Assembly: GCA_046290675.1 (NCBI GenBank)
Contig: JBKAHA010000006.1
Coordinates: forward strand, 248,001-312,000
Length of the DNA: 64,000 nt
DNA from: Aureliella sp046290675
Lineage (GTDB): Bacteria; Planctomycetota; Planctomycetia; Pirellulales; Pirellulaceae
Reading direction: 5' to 3'
Position numbers and translations under genes: made by a program
Notes under the pieces: model-generated
Told to the model about the DNA's origin: nothing
Seen by the model: only the letters and a program-made list of their open reading frames with translations
Databases searched by the model: none
In this document: positions 53,200-63,910 of the stretch, one piece after another
Numbering within the stretch: the stretch's first letter is position 1
Layout of the letters: every line of letters begins with the position of its first letter

Positions 53200-53340
53200 G
53201 GCGACTCGCTTCGCTGTCGGTTAGCGAAGCCTAAAACAGAACGGCGGGTGAATGTTAGCTGTTCTGTTAATTGTTCATTTATCTTAGAAAAAGAACTCTG
53301 TGACGACTCAAGCTAAAAAAGAGATAGGAGTCCTCGTGGA

Positions 53341-53420
53341 CTCGGTCGGTCCCCAACTCGGTCGGTCCCCAACTCGGTCGGTCCCCAACTCGGTCGGTCC
53401 CCAACTCGGTCGGTCCCCAA
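53341..53420. repeat. Tandem repeat, 5 x CTCGGTCGGTCCCCAA
   Basis: Five perfect 16-bp copies, 88 bp downstream of the M50 protease stop. The unit length is not a multiple of 3, so it does not suit a coding role. Confidence 0.95.
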
Positions 53421-53507
53421 TCGCTTTTGTGTAGCCACTGAGGCGAAAACCATCCGACGCACTGATGCGCTTGACCTCTGCAGGGCGGTGTCAGGAGACA
53501 CGCAGCC

Positions 53508-54377
53508 TCAGTCGACGCGTCGCACGTCGACGGCGTCGATGACGTCTTCGGATGGACTTCCCGAGGAATGCGGGCCTTGCGCGCCTGGCTCACCAGGATG
53601 GAAGCTACCCTGCTCTGGCCAAGCCTTGGTGAACCAAGGAGAGCCTGCTGAAGCATTCGGATCGAATGTACCTGGACCAAAGGGACTTTGGCCTTGTCCT
53701 TGAGCGGCAGCGCGGAATTTGGCTTGCAAGAGTTCAGCAGTGCCGGCGAAGAAGATGAAGCCAGCAATCAGCAACAATGAAAACCCGTATCGAAACGAGA
53801 GAATTAGAAATAGTAACGCCATCCAGCGTCCGACTCTGGCAGCGATTTGCGTTGCTCTCAAGTGGGGCATACGCATTGCCAAAAGTCCTCTGAGAACTCG
53901 TCCGCCATCCATGGGAAAGGCCGGGAGTAGATTAAAAAGGCACAAAAATATGTTGGCGGCGATCAACTGCGCTACCAAGTCCATTTCCATTCCCAGCGAC
54001 GGTGCTCGGCTGCCAATGATGAGACCGGCTGCGTACAGTCCCCAAAGCCCGAACGCAATGACGACATTGACGGCTGGACCAGCCAAGGCGACAACCAGCT
54101 CTTGCATCGGCTTGTCGGGAAGCCGCGTCAATCTTGCTACACCGCCGATGGGCAAGAGCGTGATGTCTGCCGTTTTGATGCCGTAGTACCCGGCCGCCGC
54201 CGCGTGACCAAACTCATGAGCAACGACGCATGCAAACACTCCCCCGATGAAGGCTGCGGCGGCAACAGCCGCGTCGAAGCCTTGGCTGGCAAGGACGGGA
54301 AGTAGGTAGACGGCCATCAGGATCCAGAAGGTCCAGTGGATCTGCAATTTGATGCCGCGAACAGTGCCGATATGCAT
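53508..54377 (-). CDS. M50 site-2 protease family membrane metalloprotease
   Basis: 289 residues with about five membrane segments. The zinc motif is H54-E-F-G-H58 in VVAHEFGHA, and the third ligand Asp is in FPMDGGRVLRGL, both within the membrane as usual. A Gly/Pro-rich soluble tail (about 225-289) ends AVDVRRVD. There are no CBS or PDZ domains, so it belongs to the compact group near SpoIVFB. Cuts unknown transmembrane substrates. The gene ends 88 bp from the 16-bp repeats and starts 121 bp past the NfeD-like gene. Confidence 0.92.
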   Translation of the reverse strand: MHIGTVRGIKLQIHWTFWILMAVYLLPVLASQGFDAAVAAAAFIGGVFACVVAHEFGHAAAAGYYGIKTADITLLPIGGVARLTRLPDKPMQELVVALAGPAVNVVIAFGLWGLYAAGLIIGSRAPSLGMEMDLVAQLIAANIFLCLFNLLPAFPMDGGRVLRGLLAMRMPHLRATQIAARVGRWMALLFLILSFRYGFSLLLIAGFIFFAGTAELLQAKFRAAAQGQGQSPFGPGTFDPNASAGSPWFTKAWPEQGSFHPGEPGAQGPHSSGSPSEDVIDAVDVRRVD

Positions 54378-54498
54378 GGTCTTTAATCAGATTTGCCGTG
54401 GTGTTCAGTTGGCTTCAACGCGAACGATGCCTTAAATTCAAAGAGAACGGTGCCCTAAGTGCGACGGGAACGATGCGGGAGGCTTCAACCAGAACCAC

Positions 54499-56790
54499 TC
54501 AGCTGGGTTCGACAAGAACCAAATTGCCGCGAACTTCCACAACATGAACTGGGACGCCGCGGTCAATCATATCACCGGAGCCCACCACGGGAACAATCTC
54601 ATTGCCAAACTGAGCTTTACCGGATGGGTTGAGTCGAGTTGTTGTTAATCCGGATTGTCCGACGAGGTGATCTCGGTGGGCGACGCGTTCACGGTGGTCA
54701 AGTTCGTCTGGGTCTTCGTCGGGCAGGATGGAAATCCAGCGGAACATGGGGAGTCGCTCCAGTTGTTTGTGCATGACGAGTAGACCGACCATGCCACCCA
54801 GAGCCAGGCAGGCGGTCCAAAACATGTTCGACGCAATTTCGGACAGTTGCGCCGAAGTCGTGGGCCAAACAAAAGTCTGACTTGCGAGTACGACGGAAAC
54901 AAAGAGCATCAGCAATCCACCAATCCCAAACAATCCGAATCCTGGAACGACGAATATTTCAACCGCTAACGCGAGCAATCCTGCCACGAACAGGATGACT
55001 TCCAACGCTTCAACATTTCCGTTGAGGCCCTCAATCCAAAAGAATCCGAGGAAGCACAGTCCGGCTAGGAATCCACCAGCTCCGAGGCCGGGATTGCCCA
55101 GTTCTGCCATGAGAGCAAAGAAGCCAATCGTCAGCAACAGTCTCGGTAACCAACCTTGTGCCAGCAGCATTTCGATCGTGCCGTCGATCCAAGGGCTCTT
55201 TAGGGTGTCCGGCAGTTCTTCGAGGCCAAGTCGGCTTAAGGCAAGGCCGTTTGTTTCGTCGATGGAATCGACTAATCGGTACTGCAGCGCCGTTTCCGGG
55301 GGGATGGGTACGCCTCCAGCGACCGCCTGTTTGGCAACCCATTGCTGAGCGTCAACTTGACGCCCGACCTGCCAGTCAGCGTAGATGGCTTTGCGGCCAT
55401 TCTGTTGGTTGATGTATTCCTGTACCCGAACCTGAGAACTCAACAAAGCTGACATTAGCGCCGCAGGACGCTCTGAACTGGACGCGAGCTCGATCAAAAA
55501 TCGCTGGTTCGTATCGTCATCGATGTCGGTTAGGGTTGTGGAGCTTGGCCCAAGATCACTTTCGCCAATCAGGCAAGTTTCGCGGCAAGCAACGGCAGCG
55601 AGCCCCAATGGTCCTCGTAATGATTCCTGGACCAATCCTAGCGTGTAGACCTCGTTGTTCTGCAAATCCGCAATGTAGTTGGCTAATCGCGAAGACTGCT
55701 GGAAGTCGGCATCCACATTATCGAATTCGAAGATGGCCAGGTTCGTACCTGCGCGATCAATCTCCTCGTTCAGTCCTCGGATGATTTGGTTGACGCGTGT
55801 CGACAATAGTGGCCCGTCGATTCGAACGGTGACGGCAGTCCATTCACGCGGCAACTGTTTCGATGTACGAAGGCTGTTGGATAGCCCCAGCGCCGGAACG
55901 ACTTGCGAGCTGTCAGCGACGGTTCGAGCAATCCACCTCCGGGAACGTAGTTGTTGACCCGAAAATGTGGCTAAGGCACCACCCGGCCAAACGTTATCTT
56001 CGCTGAGAATCTTGCCTTCGCCGCGTAGTTTTTCAGTTTCGTTGCGGTCCGTTGTTTTCACGGAACCGTCGGCCAACGACAGTTCGTAAACTTCGACTTC
56101 GTTGGAGAGCATCGCCAAGACGACTGCTTCCGGTAGCGTTGCACGTCGGCTCACGATGTCTTTGTAGGCACCTTCGACGGTCGCATCGACGGCCTCATCA
56201 ATGGCGGCTCGTCCCAATTCCGCCGTTGGGGAGCAAAGGATCTCCTCGCATGCCAAGATCGGCAATACAGCGTGGCCTTCGACTGTTTCTGGGAGGTAGG
56301 CTACCAACCGAACGCGAGCCGCAGTGCTGCCCGTCAAGAAACGTGCCAGGGAAAGACAGCGTTCGAATTGACTGCCCCTCGTCTTCATTCCACCGTTGTC
56401 GGGCTCGCCGCCCAATTCGGCTAACGGCGAGGCAGCGAACCGGAGAACAACGATTGGGCGCGGGGATGCATTGGAGTTTGCATCAACGATGCTCTCGATC
56501 TGCTTCCGTACGACTTCATCACGATCGCCGATAATGGGTAATTCGACTTCGACCAAGAAGCCCTCGCGATTCGATCGTTCAGAAGGGACTTGGGGCTTTT
56601 CTTGAGCTTGTGTAGGGGCGGCGAAAGTAGCGACCGAAATCAATGACCAAACCAAGCAGGTTGCAATCACGAACCGACCAGGCCAGTCGCAACGGGTAAC
56701 CGAGGGACCGTGCGGCCGCGCGGAGACGTGGTCGTCAGGCGAGGACATTCGATTGTCGGTGAGTGTTGTCATGGTCTTGCGGTGGCTCAT
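54499..56790 (-). CDS. NfeD-like membrane protein with two ClpP-fold domains lacking an evident Ser
   Basis: 763 residues. A signal/anchor is at about 38-62. Two ClpP-crotonase-like domains follow (about 80-250 and 310-500). Then come membrane helices (LLLTIGFFALMAELGNPGLG, EVILFVAGLLALAVEIFVV, FWTACLALGGMVGLLVM) and a final OB domain (QSGLTTTRLNPSGKAQF). Where active NfeD proteases have a Ser before the helix, the sequences read EGHAVLPILACEEI and RGPLGLAAVACRE, so proteolysis looks unlikely. Membrane-raft or stomatin-partner function is typical of NfeD. Start uncertain (56790, 56772 or 56748). Confidence 0.85.
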   Translation of the reverse strand: MSHRKTMTTLTDNRMSSPDDHVSARPHGPSVTRCDWPGRFVIATCLVWSLISVATFAAPTQAQEKPQVPSERSNREGFLVEVELPIIGDRDEVVRKQIESIVDANSNASPRPIVVLRFAASPLAELGGEPDNGGMKTRGSQFERCLSLARFLTGSTAARVRLVAYLPETVEGHAVLPILACEEILCSPTAELGRAAIDEAVDATVEGAYKDIVSRRATLPEAVVLAMLSNEVEVYELSLADGSVKTTDRNETEKLRGEGKILSEDNVWPGGALATFSGQQLRSRRWIARTVADSSQVVPALGLSNSLRTSKQLPREWTAVTVRIDGPLLSTRVNQIIRGLNEEIDRAGTNLAIFEFDNVDADFQQSSRLANYIADLQNNEVYTLGLVQESLRGPLGLAAVACRETCLIGESDLGPSSTTLTDIDDDTNQRFLIELASSSERPAALMSALLSSQVRVQEYINQQNGRKAIYADWQVGRQVDAQQWVAKQAVAGGVPIPPETALQYRLVDSIDETNGLALSRLGLEELPDTLKSPWIDGTIEMLLAQGWLPRLLLTIGFFALMAELGNPGLGAGGFLAGLCFLGFFWIEGLNGNVEALEVILFVAGLLALAVEIFVVPGFGLFGIGGLLMLFVSVVLASQTFVWPTTSAQLSEIASNMFWTACLALGGMVGLLVMHKQLERLPMFRWISILPDEDPDELDHRERVAHRDHLVGQSGLTTTRLNPSGKAQFGNEIVPVVGSGDMIDRGVPVHVVEVRGNLVLVEPS

Positions 56791-57364
56791 TCGCGTGCTG
56801 AGTACCAGCGACTGGCGGCGTTTCTATGTCCAGTCTTTTATGCTTCCGATTCAAAATCCAGCAAAAAGGGCGATTCGTGTGAACTGAGGACCAGAGTCGC
56901 TATTGTAGCGAATACTGCCAGGGTCCCATTCCCATCTTCGGCGAGGCTACGCCTCGGGAATCCAATGCTAGTCGTGGCAATGGAATCGACTCGTCGCTGA
57001 ACCTGATTCTTGGTTATCAAGGCTTCAACGAGACCCAGGTCGGCTCCTAGGGCATTCGAAGTCCCGCCCTCATCCTTGGCCTGTTTGCAGACGCAATTGG
57101 TCACTGGAACCGAAAATTCTGTTGAAATACAACCAGCGCCCTGTGGCACCATCCGACCGGACAGTTGGTTCCTGGACACCTGGTGAGCATCGACGGGCGA
57201 TCCGGACGCGATCAGCCTCATGATGAGAATGAGTCATCGGAATGCAGCAACGCGAACCAAGCAATGCGGTTAGGCTTGCCCACATTGTCCTTTGTGCCAG
57301 TGGGGATGGGCGTAGTGGACGCCGCTAGATACTTGCTCAGCGGGGAAGCTTGGCGGCGCGCAGG
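56791..57364. other. 574-bp region between nadA and the NfeD gene
   Basis: Both flanking genes read on the minus strand. Minus-strand ORFs of up to 127 codons (57221 to 56838) exist but have no recognisable domain or ribosome site. I see no RNA gene or terminator with T-tract. Confidence 0.35.
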
Positions 57365-58513
<1,149 letters not shown>

Positions 58514-58941
58514 GGAGGACGATTCCTGTGGACGTTTTCGATGAAAGCGTTAACCGTTAGCGCGAGACGGGAGCAGACCGAACGCTGACAATGGGACCCT
58601 AGTTGGGACGCTGTTGGCGAATTATCGGCGGAATCGGTCTCCCCGGCAATACGCGGACCGACTTCCCAATCGCCCGTCGAAATCACAGACGCCAGCATCA
58701 AGGCAAAGGCTCGGCGTCTAACGCAGTCGACGACCGAAATGCGGGCAACCGAAGTGCCATGCGGTCTTCGGCCTTCGAACTGCCCTGTTAACCCTGCGCC
58801 CCAGAAGGCGTTATTAGCTGCGGCAGTCATTGAAGATTCGCCGAAGCCCCTGAACGGGACGACTTCCGGAGTGCGAATCACGAAGCCCCACGTCTTCGCA
58901 GCTCGCATAGAAGGCATTGAAGCGATTCATGGCTCTCTGAG
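58514..58941. other. 428-bp region upstream of nadA
   Basis: Holds the nadA promoter and the 3' end of the TlpA-like gene. A 150-codon minus-strand frame (58917 to 58465) overlaps nadA's start in another frame; its sequence looks non-coding. Confidence 0.35.
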
Positions 58942-61119
58942 TCACGAATTCTGGTCCACCGACTCACGGATGTACTTGTAGATGATCTCTAATTTAGATT
59001 GACGGAGTGAAAAGTCATTTGAGACCTGGTCGTTGTGGATGATGCGGCCGTCGGGGCCAAGCAGGATATAGCTTGGAAAGCCTTTTACGCCACAGGATTT
59101 GTAGGCTTCCAAGATCGTACCCTCGGGGTCGTCAACGACGATCGGATAGTTCATGCCGTGTTCTCGCGCGAATGCCTTGACGTCATCCACTTTCTGTCCG
59201 AGGACATTTACGCTGACAACGGAGAAGCCGTGCTTCGAGAACTCTTGGTGAGCGAGTTTCACGCTTGGCATGTCTCTCATGCAGGGCCCGCAACCGATGA
59301 ACCAAAAGTCGAGCAGCACGTACTTTCCGCGAAAATCCTCGAGGCTCTTGGCATTGGTGTTCAGCCAAGTCCCGCTGCTCATCTCGGGCGATTCTTTCCC
59401 GGCAACGCCATCAGCATACAGCTCTTTTAATTGGTCGATTCGACCACCCCAAAGCTCCTGCATTTGTTTTTGCTCTTGGGATGGCTCGATGGCATTCAGT
59501 GGCCAGTCTGCGGATTCAGGTTTGATCTCGACTTGAATCTTGGTGGATGAGTCTACTTTCGTTAGATCGACTTCGGTGATGCCTGCTCGATCAGAATCAG
59601 GGTCAAAAGCAAGTACGTAGACAGTCGTCTCTAGACTGAGGCTGGACCAAGAGTAAGGAATGCGGCTGAGTTTCAGTTCAAAGGAACCGTCTCCTGAAGT
59701 CACGCTCTGCGGATCCGCGTCACCGCGCCCACGATGCCGGACTCGAACGACGCTTCCGATGACTGGCTTGCCGTCGACGTCGACGACTTGTCCGCGAAGC
59801 TCAGGAATGGGCAGCATCACTTTTTCCGGCAAGTGATCTTTGATGTCTCCCGACCAAACGCATTCCGTCGTGACAGGGGTTGAGAAATATCCTTCATGAA
59901 TCACTTCGAAGGAGACTTTGCCTGGGGCAATTTCGATTTCGTAGTTGCCGTCGTCGTCCGTTTCGGTGCTACCGGCAGACATCCACTCCTGGGCATACTT
60001 TCCGGTGAGGCTTGCCGGTTGTCCGTCGCTTTCCGCTCTCTTAAGAGCTTCTGTCGTATCCTTTGGTAGCCCAATCGAAGCTGAGACGTAGGCGTTTGCG
60101 ATTCCCTTGCCTTCGTTATCGACCAAGCGTCCGCGTGCCTCTCTTTTTGGCAACGCATCAAGTTCGAATGCGACTTTCTGTTTGCCCTCAAGATTGAATC
60201 TCGGATCCGGACGATCGGGATAGTTGGCCAGCATCGGCCCAGTGAAGAAGTCGTCGACGGTGAAGCGTAGCGATTGGTACTCAACTGGACTCGCCGTAAA
60301 TCTCACTCGTCCATTCTTGACCGGGAAAGTATGTCTGATCGTAGTTAGATCCCGGCTTCCTCCGGTACTCGTGAACATCATCACTTCTGCCCGTTCATCC
60401 TCAAGGCGTTTGAGGTCGTCGGGACTCTGTGTTCTCAACTGTACTTCGATCTGGACGCCTGGTTGCAGATCCAACTTTCCTACCTGACCAGGGATCGCTT
60501 TGGTCTCGTTCCGCTTCGCTGGGCGATACTGCGGGTGTGTTACCGTCAGGGAGACCGAAGCGTTCCGTGGCAGCGAGGGCAGCACAAGCTTCCCGTCCTT
60601 ATCACTAGCAAGCATTTCGTACCCAAGCTGCTGGCCGATCTTGTGCGTCAGTGTCACCTTGTTTGAGTTCACGTCGGTAAATTCAAGCATGGAGATTTCA
60701 GCTCCAGCAAGTGGCTCGCCCCCAGCGGTAACTTGGACCCATGGGCTGGCGGGTTTGCTAAGCTTGAATTCGATTTGTTCCTGCGATCCCGCTGAGATGT
60801 GGAGCAAATCCCGAAGGTTGATCGCATAGCCTTCAGCTTCGAGGCGTACATAAAAGTAGTTGTCTGTATACGGAAAACGTAAGTCGACTTTTCCACTCGG
60901 ATCCGTCTCTGCTTCGACATTGATGTCTTCGTAGTTGCCCGTCCATTTGAGAACTTGGGCTTTGGCGCCTTCCAGCGGCTCGCCAGCCTGGTTGGTGATG
61001 AGCAAGCTGAGCAATACATCGTCCGCGTCCGCCGTCGCGGATTCCTGCCCCAACCCTAACGACGGAAGTGCGAACAGCGTCAGGATCGATAACGTAAGAG
61101 CTTGAAGTTGCTTAGTCAT
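58942..61119 (-). CDS. Large exported TlpA-like protein with carboxypeptidase-regulatory domains
   Basis: 725 residues from ATG 61119, which begins a signal peptide (MTKQLQALTL, ending LGLGQ). Residues about 35-560 contain several Ig-like carboxypeptidase-regulatory units (LEGAKAQVLKW, VDGKPVIGSVVRVRHRGRGD). The C-terminal thioredoxin fold (about 590-720) has active site WFIGCGPCMRDMP and the Pro loop GVKGFPSYIL. Periplasmic thiol-disulfide exchange is likely, with the N-terminal units acting as spacers or binders. The longer frame to 61308 is rejected because it delays the signal peptide. Single gene. Confidence 0.88.
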   Translation of the reverse strand: MTKQLQALTLSILTLFALPSLGLGQESATADADDVLLSLLITNQAGEPLEGAKAQVLKWTGNYEDINVEAETDPSGKVDLRFPYTDNYFYVRLEAEGYAINLRDLLHISAGSQEQIEFKLSKPASPWVQVTAGGEPLAGAEISMLEFTDVNSNKVTLTHKIGQQLGYEMLASDKDGKLVLPSLPRNASVSLTVTHPQYRPAKRNETKAIPGQVGKLDLQPGVQIEVQLRTQSPDDLKRLEDERAEVMMFTSTGGSRDLTTIRHTFPVKNGRVRFTASPVEYQSLRFTVDDFFTGPMLANYPDRPDPRFNLEGKQKVAFELDALPKREARGRLVDNEGKGIANAYVSASIGLPKDTTEALKRAESDGQPASLTGKYAQEWMSAGSTETDDDGNYEIEIAPGKVSFEVIHEGYFSTPVTTECVWSGDIKDHLPEKVMLPIPELRGQVVDVDGKPVIGSVVRVRHRGRGDADPQSVTSGDGSFELKLSRIPYSWSSLSLETTVYVLAFDPDSDRAGITEVDLTKVDSSTKIQVEIKPESADWPLNAIEPSQEQKQMQELWGGRIDQLKELYADGVAGKESPEMSSGTWLNTNAKSLEDFRGKYVLLDFWFIGCGPCMRDMPSVKLAHQEFSKHGFSVVSVNVLGQKVDDVKAFAREHGMNYPIVVDDPEGTILEAYKSCGVKGFPSYILLGPDGRIIHNDQVSNDFSLRQSKLEIIYKYIRESVDQNS

Positions 61120-61333
61120 GTCATCTCTGTTTGAAAGTTGTTCGCGTTGAGGTCCCGCCAAAGAGACTTCTGTGCGTTGCCATTGCAGCGCTGAGCTTAC
61201 CATTGCAGATGCGCCGTCCATGCGATTCTCTTTAGAATTTTGACGCATGCCAGCACGGTTTAAAGCTGGAGGATATTCGCTGCTGCGAACTGGGCTATCG
61301 CTGGTCAAAGCAGGACGCCTCCTCGAAATTGAC

Positions 61334-62134
61334 TCAATCCGCGAATCGAAGGTTGGGTGGCTGGTCCGGTTGTTGCCAGGCGCTCATACCACCGTCGACG
61401 AGGAGAGTTTGACCGTGGACGTGCGAAGCTTCATTGCTCAGCAGGAACAGCGTGGCGGCTCCGCAGGCATCGGCACTGGGAACTTGTCGATTAGGGGTAT
61501 GCAGCTCCATCCATCTGCGACTTTGAGACGACTCGAGTGCAGGTGCGGTCAGAGGTGTGACCACGAGGCCTGGTGCGATTGCGTTGACTCGAATTCCGTG
61601 GGGCGCTAAAGCAACGCACAGCGTCCGGACCATAGAGTGCACGGCTCCCTTGCTGGTGTCGTAGGCCGTGTGATCTTGCTCGGCCAGAATGCCATTGATC
61701 GAGCCCGTGAAGACGACGCGTCCGTCTATTCCCGTCGCGATCCAACGTTTGGCGAGAGCTTGAGTAAGAAAGAAGCCTGTTTGAACGTTGAGCCGCATGG
61801 TCCGTTGGAAGGACTCGTAGTCCATCTCAAGAAAGCTAGGCTCAGCGAATGTTCCTGCATTGTTCACAAGAATGTCTGGTTCAAGGCCTGTGGCAGCGGT
61901 GCTTTGCAGCAGATTCGGAACGCAAACCTCAGTCGGGACCGAAAGATCTTCGAATACGGAAGTCACCTGGACGCCCATCTCGCGGCAGGCCGCTTCGGTG
62001 GCTCGACTTTCGTCATCAGCGTGTAGGCCATGCAAAACAAGATCACAGCCCGCTCCGGCGAGTGACCGTGCAATGGCCGCTCCGACACCTTGGGTTCCAC
62101 CGGTAATCAAAGCCGTCCTGCCATTGAGCTTCAT
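61334..62134 (-). CDS. Short-chain dehydrogenase/reductase
   Basis: 266 residues. Classical SDR: TGGTQGVGAAIA (12-23), NNAGT, a Ser in FTGSING, catalytic YDTSK and the PG-type loop IAPGLVVTPLTAP. The C-terminus (GQTLLVDGGMSAWQ) is typical of 3-oxoacyl-ACP reductase/gluconate-dehydrogenase-like enzymes with Gly loop. Substrate unknown. It is divergent from the PLP decarboxylase with 69 bp between, so the two may share regulation. Two stop positions overlap no other gene. Confidence 0.9.
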   Translation of the reverse strand: MKLNGRTALITGGTQGVGAAIARSLAGAGCDLVLHGLHADDESRATEAACREMGVQVTSVFEDLSVPTEVCVPNLLQSTAATGLEPDILVNNAGTFAEPSFLEMDYESFQRTMRLNVQTGFFLTQALAKRWIATGIDGRVVFTGSINGILAEQDHTAYDTSKGAVHSMVRTLCVALAPHGIRVNAIAPGLVVTPLTAPALESSQSRRWMELHTPNRQVPSADACGAATLFLLSNEASHVHGQTLLVDGGMSAWQQPDQPPNLRFAD

Positions 62135-62203
62135 TGGGTGCTATCCTTCATCTGTAGCAACGTTGTTACGTCGACCGGATTTTACATCGAATTGTTTCAA
62201 GCC

Positions 62204-63805
62204 ATGCAACGCGACCAATATCAGAAGCTCATCGATACTTTCTTCAAATGGGATCAGGAGGCGATCGTGTCCATTGTGGAGGAGTTATTGAGTGCTGCCG
62301 CCGCGGAAGATGCTCTGAACCCTGCCAGCGTCATGTCGCAGAATTATGAGACGGCTCAGGCAAATCCGGAAATCCACATGCTGCCGGGCAATCTCAAAGA
62401 CGCGCGGGACGCGATCTTTCCGTACTTTTGGGGCACTGATGGTTGGAATAGCCCATTACATCTTGAAAATGTTCGAGGCCCGGCCAACCACGCTTCGTTA
62501 GTCGGTGCTTTTGCTTGTCTGCTCAAAAACCCCAATCTTTGCACGGATCGCTACAGCCAACGCTCCAACGAGCTAGAGGTCAAAGCGGTCACCGCGCTGG
62601 CCAATCTGATCTTTTATCACACCCAGGATCCATGGGGAGTATTTACGATCGGAGGGACCATTTCCAATTTTTACGGCGCGAAGATTGGAGTCGAGAAAGT
62701 CGTTCCGGGCGTGATGCACGAAGGCATTGGGGCGGAGCGAATCGTTGGCATCTGTTCGGAGGCCAGTCATTATTCGAATCGCACGGTGGCCGGTTGGCTC
62801 GGCATTGGTACAAAGAACTTGATCGCGATTCCTACTGACGAGTCGCTGTCGATGCGTATCGATCTGCTGGAAGCCAAGCTGCACGAACTGTACGGCGACG
62901 GATGCAAAGTTGCCTACGTGGCGGCGACTTTCGGCACTACGGATGGCTTCGGTATTGATGATTTGCAAGCGATCCGAGACCTCATTGATCGAACTTCGGC
63001 CGAGTACAACCAGCCCGCACCGCAATTGCACGTGGATGCCGCAGTGGGATGGGCACTGACTTTCTTGACCGATTATCCGCTTGAAAAGAATCCGCTGCAG
63101 TTTTCCGAGTCGCTTTCCAAGATCGTGGCTCGAGTCCAAGAGAAGTGTGTTGGGCTGCGGGTGGTTGATAGCGTGACTATTGACTTCCACAAAATGGGAC
63201 GCGGGCATTATCCGTCGAGCGCCTTTATTGTGAATCGGCGTGAGGATCTTCAGTATCTTTCTCGTGATGTGTCTGACACGCCATACTTCTCAGAAGCCGA
63301 CGCGCGACGCGACCCCGCGTTGTTCACGCTCGAGTGCTCCCGTCCTGCATTAGGGCCTTACATCGTGATGGCGTCATTGAATGGAATCGGCCTTACTGGC
63401 TGGCAGATGCTGATGGCACGAAGCCTGGAACTGGCGGACCGTTTGAAACAAGGACTGAAGAAGCTCGAATATTGCCGTGTGTTAAATGAAGATACGGTCG
63501 GAGCCTGCGTGGATTGGTGGGTTCTACCCAAAGGAAGGAATGCTGGGGAGATCTACGATCGTTTGATTGCTGGTGAACTGCCGGCCGAGGAACGAGAACG
63601 CTACTTCAGCGAGATTAAGAGTCTACTTTCGAAACGCGAGAAGATGATGGATCGTCGACACGATGCCCGGCTCGGCTACACCACGAACTACGGTTACAAA
63701 CCCGACGGGATTGAGATACCCGCTTGGAAGGCTGTCTTCTTCAATCCCGCTACATCCGACGAGATCGTCGACCAAGTACTCAAGAGTATCGAGGAAGTCG
63801 CGTAG
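62204..63805 (+). CDS. Group II PLP-dependent decarboxylase
   Basis: 533 residues from ATG 62204; the frame is open further up but overlaps the divergent SDR. PLP features: SEASHYS at 185-191, HVDAA at 276-280 with the Asp that holds the pyridine nitrogen, and the Schiff-base lysine K330 in TIDFHKMGRG. The fold is fold-type I, as in aromatic amino acid, glutamate, histidine or tyrosine decarboxylases; residues conferring substrate choice are not clear to me. The N-terminal ~45 residues are helical and less typical. Cytosolic. Confidence 0.9.
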   Translation: MQRDQYQKLIDTFFKWDQEAIVSIVEELLSAAAAEDALNPASVMSQNYETAQANPEIHMLPGNLKDARDAIFPYFWGTDGWNSPLHLENVRGPANHASLVGAFACLLKNPNLCTDRYSQRSNELEVKAVTALANLIFYHTQDPWGVFTIGGTISNFYGAKIGVEKVVPGVMHEGIGAERIVGICSEASHYSNRTVAGWLGIGTKNLIAIPTDESLSMRIDLLEAKLHELYGDGCKVAYVAATFGTTDGFGIDDLQAIRDLIDRTSAEYNQPAPQLHVDAAVGWALTFLTDYPLEKNPLQFSESLSKIVARVQEKCVGLRVVDSVTIDFHKMGRGHYPSSAFIVNRREDLQYLSRDVSDTPYFSEADARRDPALFTLECSRPALGPYIVMASLNGIGLTGWQMLMARSLELADRLKQGLKKLEYCRVLNEDTVGACVDWWVLPKGRNAGEIYDRLIAGELPAEERERYFSEIKSLLSKREKMMDRRHDARLGYTTNYGYKPDGIEIPAWKAVFFNPATSDEIVDQVLKSIEEVA

Positions 63806-63890
63806 AGGGCCAGGGGAAGCTAATCTCTCGTGACTTGACCACGAAGGCTACTTTGCATCAGAATTGCGCTGGGTGGAAACACAAGGTTTC

Positions 63891-63910
63891 CAGTGCAATG
63901 CATTGCACTG
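63891..63910. repeat. 20-bp perfect palindrome
   Basis: CAGTGCAATG followed by CATTGCACTG, 86 bp after the decarboxylase stop. It may be an operator of a gene beyond the window edge, or a hairpin; no T-tract follows. The remaining 90 bp hold no complete gene. Confidence 0.85.

Larger units (their letters stand above)
53038..53507. other. 470-bp region with phosphatase promoter and repeats
   Basis: Promoter region of the 53037 operon. It contains the GGTTCGAACAG pair, an AACA-rich patch, and the 16-bp tandem repeat listed separately. Frames crossing the repeats are shadows. Confidence 0.4.

Noticed and set aside
53341..53420. CRISPR array
   Set aside because: The 16-bp units are contiguous with no spacers; no cas genes are present.
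56838..57221. 127-codon minus-strand frame between nadA and the NfeD gene
   Set aside because: No domain, signal or ribosome site, and codon use does not look selected; cannot be supported.
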